DNA from: Aliamphritea spongicola
Lineage (GTDB): Bacteria; Pseudomonadota; Gammaproteobacteria; Pseudomonadales; Balneatricaceae
DNA: 64,000 nt
Direction of reading: 5' to 3'
Assembly: GCA_024347235.1 (NCBI GenBank)
Contig: AP025283.1
Location: forward strand, 4,402,001-4,466,000
Every line of letters starts with the position of its first letter. Within the stretch, counting starts at the first letter, position 1. Below are positions 24,417 to 34,372 of the stretch, piece after piece. The notes under the pieces were generated by a model. It was given only the letters and a program-made list of their open reading frames with translations, was not told where the DNA came from and made no database searches. The position numbers were made by a program, and so were the translations under genes.

Positions 24417-25906
24417 TTATTCTTCGTCCGCAAACCATGGTGCCCGGGCAGTCATGATCAGTGCTGCTGCTTTTCCTCATCCAGCTCTTCGATATCAAGC
24501 AGATCTTCAACAGCCTGTTCAGCCAGGTCTTCCATGGTGACGATGCCTCTGCTGGCCAGTACAAACGCCAGGTGACGCTCCATACCTTCCATTTCCAGCA
24601 AGTCTTCCGCCGGCTCAGCACTTTCCAGCTTCTCTTCGCTTGCCAGTGCTAGGTTCAGCAGAGCATCTTTCGCGCGGTTACGCAGCTCTTCAACGATTTC
24701 TTCGTCGAAACCATCAATTTCCAGCATCTCGTCAACCGGTACATAAGCCACTTCTTCCAGTGAAGTGAAGCCTTCATCGATCAGTACTTCTGCGATGTCA
24801 TCATCAACATCCAGATGCTTGGCAAAGGTTTCTAAAATAGAACCGACTTCAGACTGCTGCTTCTCAGCGGCTTCGTCTTCGGTCATTACATTCAGTTTCC
24901 ACTCAGTCAGATCAGATGCCAGACGTACGTTCTGGCCGCTGCGACCGATTGCCATTGCCAGATTTTCTTCAGCAACCGCAACATCCATTGAGCGGGTTTC
25001 TTCATCAACAACGATGGACGCCACATCCGCAGGGGACATCGCATTAATTACCAGCTGTGCCGGGTTGTCATCCCACAGGATGATATCAACACGCTCACCA
25101 CCCAGCTCGTTCGAAACAGCCTGTACACGTGCACCACGCATACCGACACAGGCACCAACCGGGTCAATACGGCCATCATTGGTTTTAACTGCGATCTTGG
25201 CACGGGAACCCGGATCACGGGATGCCGCACGAATCTCGATAACTTCTTCAGAGATTTCCGGCACTTCAATGCGGAACAGCTCGATCAGCATCTGATTGCT
25301 GACACGGCTCATCACCAGCTGAGGACCACGGCCTTCAGTGCGGATCTCATGCAATACTGCACGGATACGGTCGCCCATGCGGAACGCTTCACGTGGCAAC
25401 AGCTGATCACGCGGCAATACCGCTTCAGCATTGTTACCCAGATCAACAATGATGTTGTCACGGGTAACTTTCTTAACAGAACCGGAAATCAGATCACCGA
25501 TACGGTCGCTGTACAGTGCAACTACTTTAGCGCGCTCTGCTTCACGGACCTTCTGTACAATTACCTGTTTTGCAGTCTGGGCAGCAATGCGGCCGAACTT
25601 AACAGATTCAACCTGCTCTTCGTGAACATCACCTGGCTGCAGGCTGCTGTCGATTTCTTCCGCTTCTTCCATCGTCAGCTCAGTACCCAGCAACGGTACC
25701 GCTTCATTGCTCACAACATCCCAGCGACGGAATGTTTCGTAATCACCGGTTTCGCGGTCGATTACAACACGGATTTCCGCTTCTTCGTCGTAACGCTTCT
25801 TGGTTGCGGTTGCCAGCGCTAACTCGATGGCCTCAAAGATAACTTCTTTGGAAACATCCTTTTCGTTAGAAACTGCTTCAGCAACCAGGAGAATTTCTTT
25901 ATTCAT
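24417..25906 (-). CDS. nusA: Transcription elongation/termination factor NusA
   Basis: RNA polymerase-binding factor for pausing, termination and antitermination. NusA N-terminal domain, S1 domain ([19 protein letters not shown]), KH1/KH2 ([34 protein letters not shown]) and two C-terminal helical repeats. One A is missing near 24470; repaired, it ends [15 protein letters not shown], a normal NusA ending. About 496 residues. It follows rimP by 39 bp and precedes infB by 24 bp. Confidence 0.97.
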
Positions 25907-25945
25907 GCAACTGCCCCTACCTAAAATTCCAATCCTGCCCGTGGG

Positions 25946-26404
25946 TTATTTAAACTGCGGTACGATATTCGCCTTTTCGATATGATCGATTGGCAATAAA
26001 TATTCATCCGCGTCAACAACCAGCACGATATCTTCATCTTCGATACCGTTAAGTACGCCCTTAAATTTGCGGCGACCATCAAACGGCATCCGTAAACGCA
26101 GCTGAACCACATGACCAATGTAGTCCTGATACTGCGACAGTTTAAATAACGGACGATCCATCCCCGGTGAGGATACTTCCAGCGTATATTCTCCGCTGAT
26201 CGGATCTTCAACATCCAGAACACCGCTGATCTGACGACTGACATTTGCACAGTCATCCACACCTACGCCATTCTCTGAATCGATATAGACACGCAGCATG
26301 CTTTGCCGACCCTGCGACAGCATCTCAATGCCCCAAAGCTCAAGACCCAGCGCCACAACAGACGGCTCGATCAGGGCTTCTAAAGTACTCATCTTTGCGG
26401 ACAC
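25946..26404 (-). CDS. rimP: Ribosome maturation factor RimP
   Basis: 30S assembly factor. LGLELWGIEMLSQGRQSMLR, YIDSENGVGVDDCANVSRQI and YTLEVSSPGMDRPLFK are diagnostic. Two starts are possible: GTG 26402-26404, with GAGG 7 bases upstream, or ATG 26390-26392 (MSTLEALIEPSVV), which matches the usual N-terminus but has no clear ribosome site. I use the GTG. First protein gene after tRNA-fMet in the nusA operon, preceded by tandem terminator-like hairpins. Confidence 0.95.
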   Translation of the reverse strand: MSAKMSTLEALIEPSVVALGLELWGIEMLSQGRQSMLRVYIDSENGVGVDDCANVSRQISGVLDVEDPISGEYTLEVSSPGMDRPLFKLSQYQDYIGHVVQLRLRMPFDGRRKFKGVLNGIEDEDIVLVVDADEYLLPIDHIEKANIVPQFK

Positions 26405-26435
26405 GCAAAAACCTCAGACTGACTTGTTTAAACCA

Positions 26436-26459
26436 ATAAAAATGGGTCAGTGACCCATT
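26436..26459 (-). terminator. Terminator-like hairpin immediately before rimP
   Basis: Minus strand AATGGGTC-ACT-GACCCATT followed by TTTATT. It lies 32 bp before the rimP start, so it would act as an attenuator of the rimP-nusA-infB operon. Confidence 0.65.
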
Positions 26460-26490
26460 ACTTTCGTGGCTTTCCTGAGCCACAAGTACG

Positions 26491-26510
26491 AAAAAGCCCC
26501 TAAAGGGGCC
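26491..26510 (-). terminator. Rho-independent terminator between tRNA-fMet and rimP
   Basis: Minus strand GCCCC-TTTA-GGGGC followed by TTTTT. With the hairpin at 26436 it makes a tandem pair. In E. coli metY is likewise separated from rimP-nusA by partial terminators, and NusA controls read-through. Confidence 0.8.
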
Positions 26511-26535
26511 AATCAGCGTACTAATTGAACGGTAC

Positions 26536-26720
26536 TTAGCGTAATAAAACAGTATTTTATTACGCTAAACACCGCGCGAACCGAATCGCTCCGGTTCCGT
26601 TTTACTTGAGATAAACATTACTTAAGTAAAACACTTCATGCACAAACCCGCATGAAGCGACAGCACACTGCCTTTCTGGTAGAAAAGATCTAATGAAAAC
26701 AGATATCTTTTGGCTACCAG
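26536..26720 (-). other. Array of consecutive RNA hairpins between tRNA-fMet and rimP
   Basis: Five inverted repeats follow one another: 26536-26568 (14-bp perfect stem ttagcgtaataaaa, 5-base loop), 26578-26597 (gaaccg/cggttc), 26599-26632 (gttttactt/aagtaaaac), 26634-26657 (cttcatgc/gcatgaag) and 26676-26720 (ctggtag+aaaagat paired with atctttt+ctaccag across a GG bulge). No protein frame is apparent. Together with the terminators on each side nearly the whole 300-base spacer would be folded RNA. Confidence 0.7.
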
Positions 26721-26740
26721 CAGCCTTAGCTGCTGTTTTT

Positions 26741-26741
<1 letters not shown>
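26718..26741 (+). terminator. Hairpin with T6 tail, in plus-strand orientation
   Basis: cagcagc-ctta-gctgctg followed by tttttt on the plus strand. No plus-strand gene ends here. As minus-strand RNA the same stem sits right after the tRNA-fMet 3' end and may instead mark the tRNA trailer for processing. Confidence 0.45.
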
Positions 26742-26817
<76 letters not shown>

Positions 26818-26834
26818 TCAAAAAACCGGTGGGT

Positions 26835-26863
26835 ATTATAATCTCACCGCGCCTGTTTAGCAA
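26835..26863 (-). promoter_or_regulatory. Sigma-70 promoter of tRNA-fMet
   Basis: Minus strand TTGCTA, 17-base spacer, perfect TATAAT; the predicted start is about 10 bases before the mature tRNA. Likely drives tRNA-fMet and, by read-through, rimP-nusA-infB. Confidence 0.75.
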
Positions 26864-26942
26864 TAACAGGACTTTAGAGGACCAGTCAGTTAAACATGAC
26901 TGGCTATCCGACTGTTTCAGTCTCAGTGACTGAACAATGAAT

Positions 26943-27028
26943 TGGTGCCGAAGGCGGGACTTGAACCCGCACGACCATTAGGTCACCACCCCTCAAGATG
27001 GCGTGTCTACCAATTCCACCACTTCGGC
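26943..27028 (-). tRNA. tRNA-Leu (GAG)
   Basis: Class II tRNA with long variable arm and encoded CCA. The anticodon arm as written is CCATC-TTGAGG-GGTGG, a 6-base loop. Adding one G to the G4 run gives the normal 7-base loop TTGAGGG with anticodon GAG and an intact stem, so one base is probably missing, as in the protein genes around it. It lies 9 bp downstream of secG. Confidence 0.92.
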
Positions 27029-27037
27029 AAATAAAGG

Positions 27038-27397
27038 TTATTCTGACGGCGGTACGTCCGCATCAGCTGGCGCTGCGCTTTCTTCCAGAGCTGGCAATTC
27101 ATCAGCCTGCTGCACCTGCTCAACAACTGCAGCAGAAGGAATACCTGCATCAGTTACCGCACCTGCCTGTTCTTTGGCGTAGATCGCCAGAACAAAACTG
27201 GTTACAAACAGACCGGCAGCCAGTACGCCTGTCATACGGCTCAGGAATGAACCGGAACCCTGACTACCGAATACAGTCTGAGATGCACCGCTACCGAAAG
27301 CAGCACCGGCTTCAGCACCTTTACCCTGCTGCAACAGAACCAGAGCAATAATCGCCGCCGCTAATAAAACATGTACCGCAAGAACCAGAGTTTCCAT
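27038..27397 (-). CDS. secG: Preprotein translocase subunit SecG
   Basis: Small two-helix subunit of the SecYEG channel. METLVLAVHVLLAAAIIALV is the first helix; the conserved loop LLQQGKGAEAGAAFGSGAS and a second helix follow; the C-terminal tail is acidic and Pro/Ala/Glu-rich. 119 residues, intact. It sits between tpiA and tRNA-Leu as in most gammaproteobacteria. Confidence 0.96.
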   Translation of the reverse strand: METLVLAVHVLLAAAIIALVLLQQGKGAEAGAAFGSGASQTVFGSQGSGSFLSRMTGVLAAGLFVTSFVLAIYAKEQAGAVTDAGIPSAAVVEQVQQADELPALEESAAPADADVPPSE

Positions 27398-27409
27398 TTA
27401 ACTATTCAC

Positions 27410-28172
27410 TCACTTCAGACGCGCTGCGGCAGCACCACAGATCGTCAAAAATCTTCTGCCTTCAAAGAGGCACCACCAACCAGACCGCCATCGATATCCT
27501 GTTCTGACAGGAGTTCTGCTGCGTTGCCGGCATTCATGCTGCCACCATACAGAATTGACACAGAATCTGCGACATCAGCATCCAGTTTTTCAGTTGTGCA
27601 CGAATAGCAGCGTGCACTTCCTGAGCTTGCTGAGGTGTTGCAGTCAAGCCTGTACCAATTGCCCAGACCGGCTCATAAGCAATCACAGTCTGCGCCATCG
27701 CACTGATACCTACCCGATCAATAACCGCTGCTACCTGAGCAGCCACAACCGGCAGTGTTTGCGATGCTTCACGCTGTTCCAGCGTTTCACCTACACATAA
27801 AACAGGCACAATATCAGCATCCAGTGCAGCAGCAAATTTATCTGCTACCTGCGCATCGCTCTCTGCGAACAAAGTACGGCGCTCTGAATGCCCCAGCAGT
27901 ACATATTCGCACCCCAGGTCCTGCAGCATAGGCAAGGCAATCTCACCAGTGAAAGCGCCTTTAGGCTGATCACTGACATTTTGGGCTCCCACCTTAATGG
28001 CAGTATCCTTAACCAGCGAAGTCGCCTGATCAAGATAAACCGCCGGAGGACACACCAGCACCTCTACACCCTGCGCAACATCTACCCCTGCAACTAACTG
28101 GCTTAGCAGCTCCCGGTTTGCTTCACGGGTACCGTTCATTTTCCAGTTACCGGCAACGATTGTTTTACGCAT
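27410..28172 (-). CDS. tpiA: Triosephosphate isomerase
   Basis: Glycolytic isomerase of dihydroxyacetone phosphate and glyceraldehyde 3-phosphate. [14 protein letters not shown], the catalytic histidine in [10 protein letters not shown] and the catalytic glutamate in [13 protein letters not shown] are present. One A is missing near 27585 and one T near 27452; repaired, it runs through [18 protein letters not shown] and [15 protein letters not shown] to the stop at 27410. About 254 residues. ATG 28170-28172 has AGAGGAAA upstream; secG starts 12 bp after the stop. Confidence 0.95.
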
Positions 28173-28306
28173 ATGATTTCCTCTGTGTAAGGCGGCGCAC
28201 ATAGTACCCAGTTTCAAAATAAGTTACAAGATCTTAACAATGCTGCGGCGGAATAAGTCACAACAAAGACATTTACACCGCCGAAACACCTTATGAATCA
28301 AGCTTA

Positions 28307-29645
28307 TCAGGCAGCAATAGCCGCTTCTACAGCCGCCGCCAGCTCTGCTGCCAGCTCTGCAACCCATACAGCATCATCACCTTCCACCATCACCCGTACC
28401 AGAGGCTCGGTACCGGATGGTCGCAGCAATACACGGCCACGGTCACCCAGGCGCGCCTCCACATCAGCCACCGCCGCCTGCACTTCAGGCAAACCTACTA
28501 CATCAATTTTCTCTGCCAGACGCACATTGATCATGGTTTGCGGCATTTTGGTCATTTCGCCTTTCAGCTCAGCCAGCGACTTACCGTTGGCAACCATTGC
28601 CTTCAACACCTGCAGCGCAGCAACAATACCATCACCGGTGGTGGTCACATCACGGCAAACCAGATGCCCTGAAGACTCACCCCCAGCAGCCATTCATTTT
28701 CCGCCAGCGCTTCCATAACATAGCGGTCACCCACCTTGGCACGGATAAACGGAATCTCTGCTTTCTGTAATGCCTGCTCAAGGCCGAAATTCGACATCAG
28801 CGTACCAACCACACCGCCGTTCAGGCGTCCTTCCCAGTGCAGCTGCATCGCCATAATAAACAGCAACTCATCACCGTCGACCTGAACACCATTATGATCC
28901 GCCATAATCACCCGGTCACCGTCACCATCCAGTGCGATACCCAGATCTGCCTGATGTTCGGTCACCGCTTCCTGTAGCGCCTGTGTAGACGTCGCCCCAC
29001 AACCATTATTGATGTTAAGACCATCCGGGCCGGCACCGATAGTTACCACGTCTGCGCCCAGTTCACTGAACACCTGAGGCGCTACGTGATACGTTGCACC
29101 GTTTGCACAGTCAACCACCACTTTCAGCCCTTTCAGGCTGAATCCGGCATTACCGTACCTTTGCAAAACTCAATATACCGGCCGGCAGCATCATCAATAC
29201 GGCGCGCTTTACCCAGCTCAGCCGCATCCACGGTAGTCAGGGCAAGATCCAGCTGTGCTTCGATAGCATGCTCAATATCATCTGGCAGCTTTGTGCCCTG
29301 TGCAGAGAAAAACTTAATGCCGTTATCGTAGTAAGGGTTGTGTGATGCACTGATTACAATGCCTGCATTCGCATTAAAAGTACGGGTCAGGTAAGCAATT
29401 GCCGGCGTCGGCATCGGCCCCAGCAACAGCACGTCTACACCTGCCGCAGATAAGCCCGCCTCCAGCGCAGACTCAAACATATAGCCGGAAATACGGGTAT
29501 CTTTGCCGATAATAATTTTACTGCGGCCTTCACGGGCGAATACCTTGCCTGCAGCCCAGCCCAGTTTCAGCATAAAATCCGGCGTTATTGGCGCAGTGCC
29601 TACTTTGCCGCGAATACCGTCAGTACCAAAATATCGTTTTGTCAT
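28307..29645 (-). CDS. glmM: Phosphoglucosamine mutase
   Basis: Converts glucosamine-6-phosphate to glucosamine-1-phosphate for UDP-GlcNAc synthesis. [16 protein letters not shown], the phosphoserine loop [16 protein letters not shown], the metal loop [13 protein letters not shown] and the C-terminal [17 protein letters not shown] are all visible. Two breaks, near 29150 and 28680 (G run), split it into three pieces; repaired length is about 446 residues. Start ATG 29643-29645 has AAGGAAA upstream. It follows folP as in E. coli. Confidence 0.95.
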
Positions 29646-29701
29646 GTTATTTCCTTTCTGCTCCTGCAAACCGGTCAATTTACCCGGCCACACTCCTGCT
29701 G

Positions 29702-30566
29702 TTAATCCGGCTTGCGTTCCGCCAGCACCGCTTCACACATACGCACCACATCTACCGTTTCCTGAACGTCGTGCACACGGAAGATTGCCGCGCCTTTAGT
29801 AACGCCCAGCGCCACTGTCGCCAGACCACCGGACAAGCGCTGATCAACCGACTTATTCAGCACATGATCAATCATACTCTTACGCGATGTTCCCAGCAGC
29901 AACGGGCACTTAAGACGGTGCAACTGCTCCAGTTTATTCAACAGCCGTAAATTATGCTCCAGGGTTTTGCCAAAACCGAACCCCGGATCAAGAATAATCT
30001 TCTGCCGGTCAATCCCGGCGGTTTCACAGGCTGCTATTCTGGCCGCCAAAAACCCTTCTACTTCATCAATCACATCGTTATAGACCGGTGCATCCTGCAT
30101 CGTCGCAGGACTGCCCTGCATGTGCATCAGACAAACCGGCAAACCGGTTGCGGCTGCCGCCTCAATCGCTCCGGACTTACCCAGCGCACGCACATCATTA
30201 ATCAGGCCCGCCCCAAGCGCAGCAGCTTCTGTAATTACTTCCGGCGAACTGGTATCCACGGAAATGATCGCATCCACTTCCCGGTTAAGCCGTTCGACAA
30301 CCGGCAGAACCCGGTTCATCTCTTCATCCAGGCCAACCGGCGTCGCCCCGGCCGGGTTGATTCACCGCCGATATCAATGAACGCTGCGCCCTGTTCAACC
30401 ATCTGTAAAGCACGGTCAATTGCCCGCTGAACCGACAGTTTTTCTGATGCGTAAAGTGTTCCGCCATCAGAAAGGAATCCGGCGTCACGTTAACGATTCC
30501 CATCACCTGAGGACGGGTTAAATCTAAACGACGGGAAGCAAACTGAAACTGACTTAAATCACTCAT
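29702..30566 (-). CDS. folP: Dihydropteroate synthase
   Basis: Condenses p-aminobenzoate with the pterin pyrophosphate in folate synthesis; the sulfonamide target. [52 protein letters not shown] and [10 protein letters not shown] are in normal order. At least two deletions lie between 30360 and 30470, so the middle of the N-terminal third is scrambled. About 290 residues. Located between ftsH and glmM, the conserved order. Confidence 0.94.
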
Positions 30567-30644
30567 TACTTACTGTTCCTAATTTCAGAACGTAAAAGGC
30601 CAGCACAGGGACGTGCTGACCTTTTCAGATTTCAACAACACTGA

Positions 30645-32628
30645 TTAATGCAGGTTCTGATCCGGCGCATCCGGCTGATCACGCTGCTCGTCATCATCAC
30701 GGGGCATATCATCAGACGCTTTGTTTTGCTCAGCGTCAGACGCACTTTCACCCGGCTCAGATGAATCAGACTTAGGACCATCCTTCTTAGAATCACTGTC
30801 ACTCCAGCCCTCAGGCTCAGACACTTCTTCACGGGCCATCAGCTGATCAATCTGAGAAGAATCAATCGTCTCGTACTTCATCAGCGCCTGGGTCATGGTC
30901 TCCAGAATGTCACGGTTATCTTCCAGCATCTGGTAAGCCTGTGCGTAACAGTCGTCGATAATCTTACGGGTAGTCGCATCAATCTTCTGCTGCAACTCTT
31001 CAGAGATTGGCTTGCTGCCCTGACCGTAACCACGGTTAAACGGATCAGACTCTTCCTCATCGTACAGCAGTGGCCCCAGCTCTTCACTCAGACCCCAGCG
31101 TGTCACCATATTCCGTGCGATGCTGGTTGCCCGCTGAATATCGTTAGACGCACCGGTGGTAACACCTTCTTTACCCAGCGTCATTTCTTCTGCAATACGG
31201 CCGCCGTACAGGCTGCAGATATTCGCCAGCAGCATTTTACGGCTGTGGCTGTAGCGGTCTTCTTCCGGCAGGAACATGGTCACACCCAGTGCCCGGCCCC
31301 GCGGAATAATAGAGACCTTGTAAACAGGATCATGATCCGGCAACAGACGACCAACAATCGCGTGACCGGATTCGTGATAAGCGGTATTCAGACGCTCTTC
31401 GTAAGACATCACCATCGACTTACGCTCAGCACCCATCATGATTTTATCTTTTGCTTTTTCAAACTGATCCATACCAACCGTGCGCTTGCTGGCACGGGCA
31501 GCAAACAGCGCAGCCTCGTTTACCAGGTTAGCCAGATCAGCACCGGAGAACCCGGGGTACCACGGGCAATCAGCTCAGGCTTCACATCGTCACCCAGCGG
31601 GACTTTACGCATGTGTACTTTCAGGATCTGCTCACGACCACGGATATCCGGCAGGCCAACATGTACCTGACGGTCAAAACGGCCAGGACGCAGCAGCGCA
31701 GGGTCCAGTACGTCCGGACGGTTAGTTGCAGCAATTACGATGATACCTTCCGTACCTTCAAAACCATCCATCTCAACAAGCAGCTGGTTAAGAGTCTGCT
31801 CACGCTCGTCGTTACCACCACCCATGCCAACACCACGGTGACGGCCTACGGCATCAATCTCATCAATGAAGATGATACATGGCGCATTTTTCTTCGCCTG
31901 ATCGAACATATCACGGACACGGGACGCACCCACACCCACGAACATTTCAACAAAGTCTGAGCCGGAAATAGTGAAGAACGGTACTTTCGCTTCACCGGCA
32001 ATGGCTTTAGCCAGCAACGTTTTACCGGTACCCGGACTACCCGCCATCAGTACGCCGCGGGGATATGGCCACCCAGACGCTGGAATTTGCCAGGATCACG
32101 CAGGTAATCAACCAGCTCTTTCACTTCTTCTTTGGCTTCTTCAACACCGGCAACATCTTCAAACGTAGTCTTGATCTGGTCTTCGCTCATCATCCGCGCT
32201 TTAGACTTACCAAACGACATCGGGCCGCCTTTGCCGCCACCGCCGCCCTGCATCTGGCGCATGAAGAACATGAACACAGCAATGATCACCAGAATCGGGA
32301 AGCTGGCAACCAGCAGCTGTGTCCAGACACTTTGTTTCTCAGGCTGTTTACCTTCAATAATGACATTGTGGTTGTACAGGTCATCAACCAGCTTAGGATC
32401 CTGCAGCGCCGGACGTACCGTCTGGAAGCGCTCACCATTCTTACGGAAACCTTCGATGGTATAACCGTCAATAATTACCTTGCTGACCCGATCATCCTTC
32501 ACCTCTGTGATGAATTCAGAATAATTCAGCGACTGCGAACTGGTTTCGCCGCTGAAGTTATTAAACACTGTCAGCAGTACTGCCGCGATTACCAGCCACA
32601 GTACTAAATTTTTCGCCATATCGTTCAA
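30645..32628 (-). CDS. ftsH: ATP-dependent zinc metalloprotease FtsH
   Basis: Membrane-anchored AAA+ protease that degrades damaged membrane proteins and short-lived regulators. Two membrane helices flank a periplasmic segment; AAA Walker [17 protein letters not shown], Walker [15 protein letters not shown] region [19 protein letters not shown], and the zinc site [13 protein letters not shown]. The C-terminal tail is unusually acidic and D/S/Q-rich. Breaks near 32052 (C run) and 31556 (G run). TTG at 32626-32628, with GAGGG upstream, gives [14 protein letters not shown] 32617-32619 is the alternative. About 661 residues. Confidence 0.96.
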
Positions 32629-32714
32629 AGGATGACCCTCTGTTTGCTACTTATCTTTGTGTCGTAAAACCCAAGCCTGCAAAAACTACAGTACTTCACA
32701 AGCTTTGACCATCT

Positions 32715-33333
32715 TTACGGCCGGAAATTACGCCCAACCATATAAACTTCACGGGAACGGGCCCGGGAGGCGTCCGGCTTACGGGTATAAACCTTGGTAA
32801 AACTGCTTTTCACGTCCTGCATGTAGGCATCAAAGCCCTCACCCTGAAACACTTTGGCGATAAAATCGCCTCCGGGACGTAACGTTGTCCGCGCCAGATC
32901 CAGCGCCAGCTCAACAAGATACATGGCAGCCGGCTGATCAATCGCAGACATACCACTCATATTGGGGGCCATATCTGAAATTACAAGGTCTGAAAGATCA
33001 TCTCCCAGAGTTTGCAGTATTTCATTCAGCACAGACTCTTCCGTAAAGTCCCCTGAATAAACTGTACACCGGGTAAATTGTCCATCGGCAATATGTCTGA
33101 TGCCACCACCCGGCCATTATCACCGACCAGCTCTGCCGCCACCTGCGACCAGCCACCCGGCGCTGCACCAAGGTCTACGACTGTCATCCCCGGACGGATC
33201 AGCTTATCTTTCTGGTTCAGCTCCAACAACTTATAGCTGGCACGGGAGCGATAACCATCCTCTTTGGATTTCTTTACGTACTGATCGTCGAAATGTTCCT
33301 GCAGCCAACGACCACTGCTTTTGATCTGGACAA
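32715..33333 (-). CDS. rlmE: 23S rRNA (uridine2552-2'-O)-methyltransferase RlmE (FtsJ/RrmJ)
   Basis: Methylates U2552 in the A loop of 23S rRNA. SAM motif [15 protein letters not shown] and [12 protein letters not shown] are diagnostic, with the catalytic lysine in [16 protein letters not shown] start (33331-33333) reads [15 protein letters not shown] once one A is restored near 33319; a second deletion (G run) lies near 33045. About 206 residues. It is divergent from yhbY with 143 bp between, and it is followed by ftsH, as in E. coli. Confidence 0.94.
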
Positions 33334-33476
33334 ATTAACCTACCGATTGAATATCAGCCAACGCTACTCTGGCGGGCTGAAGTGAGGTAAAATCGCAGCT
33401 AAATTTTGCAGCACTTACAAGACAACCTGTAAAACCGCCTGCAATCCCCATTATTTTAAAGGCCAAGTATTTTAGT

Positions 33477-33777
33477 ATGAGCTTAACCACAGCGCAAAGA
33501 AGCAGTTCCGTAGCATAGGCCACGGTCTGAACCCGATCATTACCGTTGCCGGCAATGGTCTTAACGAAAACATTCTGCTTGAAGCAGACCGCGCCCTGGA
33601 AGATCACGAACTGATCAAGGTTAAGTTCGTTGTCGGCGACCGCACCGTTAAAAAGCCCTGATCAAGGAAATGAGCCAGATCGTTGAAGCCCAGATCGTTC
33701 AGGAAATCGGTAACGTTGCACTGCTGTACCGCGCCGCGCAGAACCCTAATCCTAAGCTGTCTAACCTGTTACGCTGA
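33477..33777 (+). CDS. yhbY: RNA-binding CRM-domain protein YhbY
   Basis: Small CRM-domain protein associated with pre-50S ribosomes. After restoring one A near 33500 and one near 33650 it reads MSLTTAQKKQFRSIGHGLNP, with the GNGLNENILLEADRALEDHE and LLYRAAQNPNPKLSN segments. About 100 residues, normal size. Divergent from rlmE, convergent with greA. No single uninterrupted frame covers it, so automatic gene callers would miss it. Confidence 0.92.
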
Positions 33778-33830
33778 ACAGTGTGGCAACACAGAACTGA
33801 ATCTGCTGCATTAAACATAAGGCAGATAAA

Positions 33831-33854
33831 AGAAACCGCCAGCTGGCGGTTTCT
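33831..33854. terminator. Bidirectional terminator between yhbY and greA
   Basis: Perfect 24-base palindrome agaaaccgccagctggcggtttct with A and T runs around it, placed between the two convergent stop codons. Confidence 0.9.
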
Positions 33855-33874
33855 TCGTTTCTGACAGTCAGAAA

Positions 33875-34351
33875 TTATACGTGATGTACCTGGTCGATTT
33901 CGTACTCAACAGCACCACCCGGCGTGTTAACCACAACCACATCACCTTCTTCCTTACCTACCAGCGCACGGGCAATCGGTGAACCCACTGAAATCTTGCG
34001 ATTTTTAATATCAGCTTCGTCTTCACCCACAATCTGGTAACTGACGGTATCGTCAGTATCCAGATTGATGATATCCACGGTTGTACCGAAGATAACTTTA
34101 CCGCTGTGAGGAATCTGGGTGACATCGATAACCTGAGCAGAACCGAGCTTACCTTCCAGCTCCTGAATCCGGCCTTCAATGAAACCCTGCTGCTCACGTG
34201 CCGCATGGTATTCAGCATTCTCTTTCAAATCACCGTGCTCACGGGCTTCTGCAATCGCGGCGATGACTGTCGGACGCTGAACCGTTTTCAGGTCATCCAG
34301 TTCTTCACGAAGTGCTTTTTCACCGTGCACTGTCATTGGAAATTTTTGCAT
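33875..34351 (-). CDS. greA: Transcription elongation factor GreA
   Basis: Rescues backtracked RNA polymerase by stimulating transcript cleavage. N-terminal coiled coil with the acidic tip ([20 protein letters not shown]) and C-terminal FKBP-like domain ([20 protein letters not shown]). 158 residues, intact. It begins 21 bp after carB, as in E. coli. Confidence 0.98.
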   Translation of the reverse strand: MQKFPMTVHGEKALREELDDLKTVQRPTVIAAIAEAREHGDLKENAEYHAAREQQGFIEGRIQELEGKLGSAQVIDVTQIPHSGKVIFGTTVDIINLDTDDTVSYQIVGEDEADIKNRKISVGSPIARALVGKEEGDVVVVNTPGGAVEYEIDQVHHV

Positions 34352-34372
34352 ATCCTGTCTCTCTTATAACTC

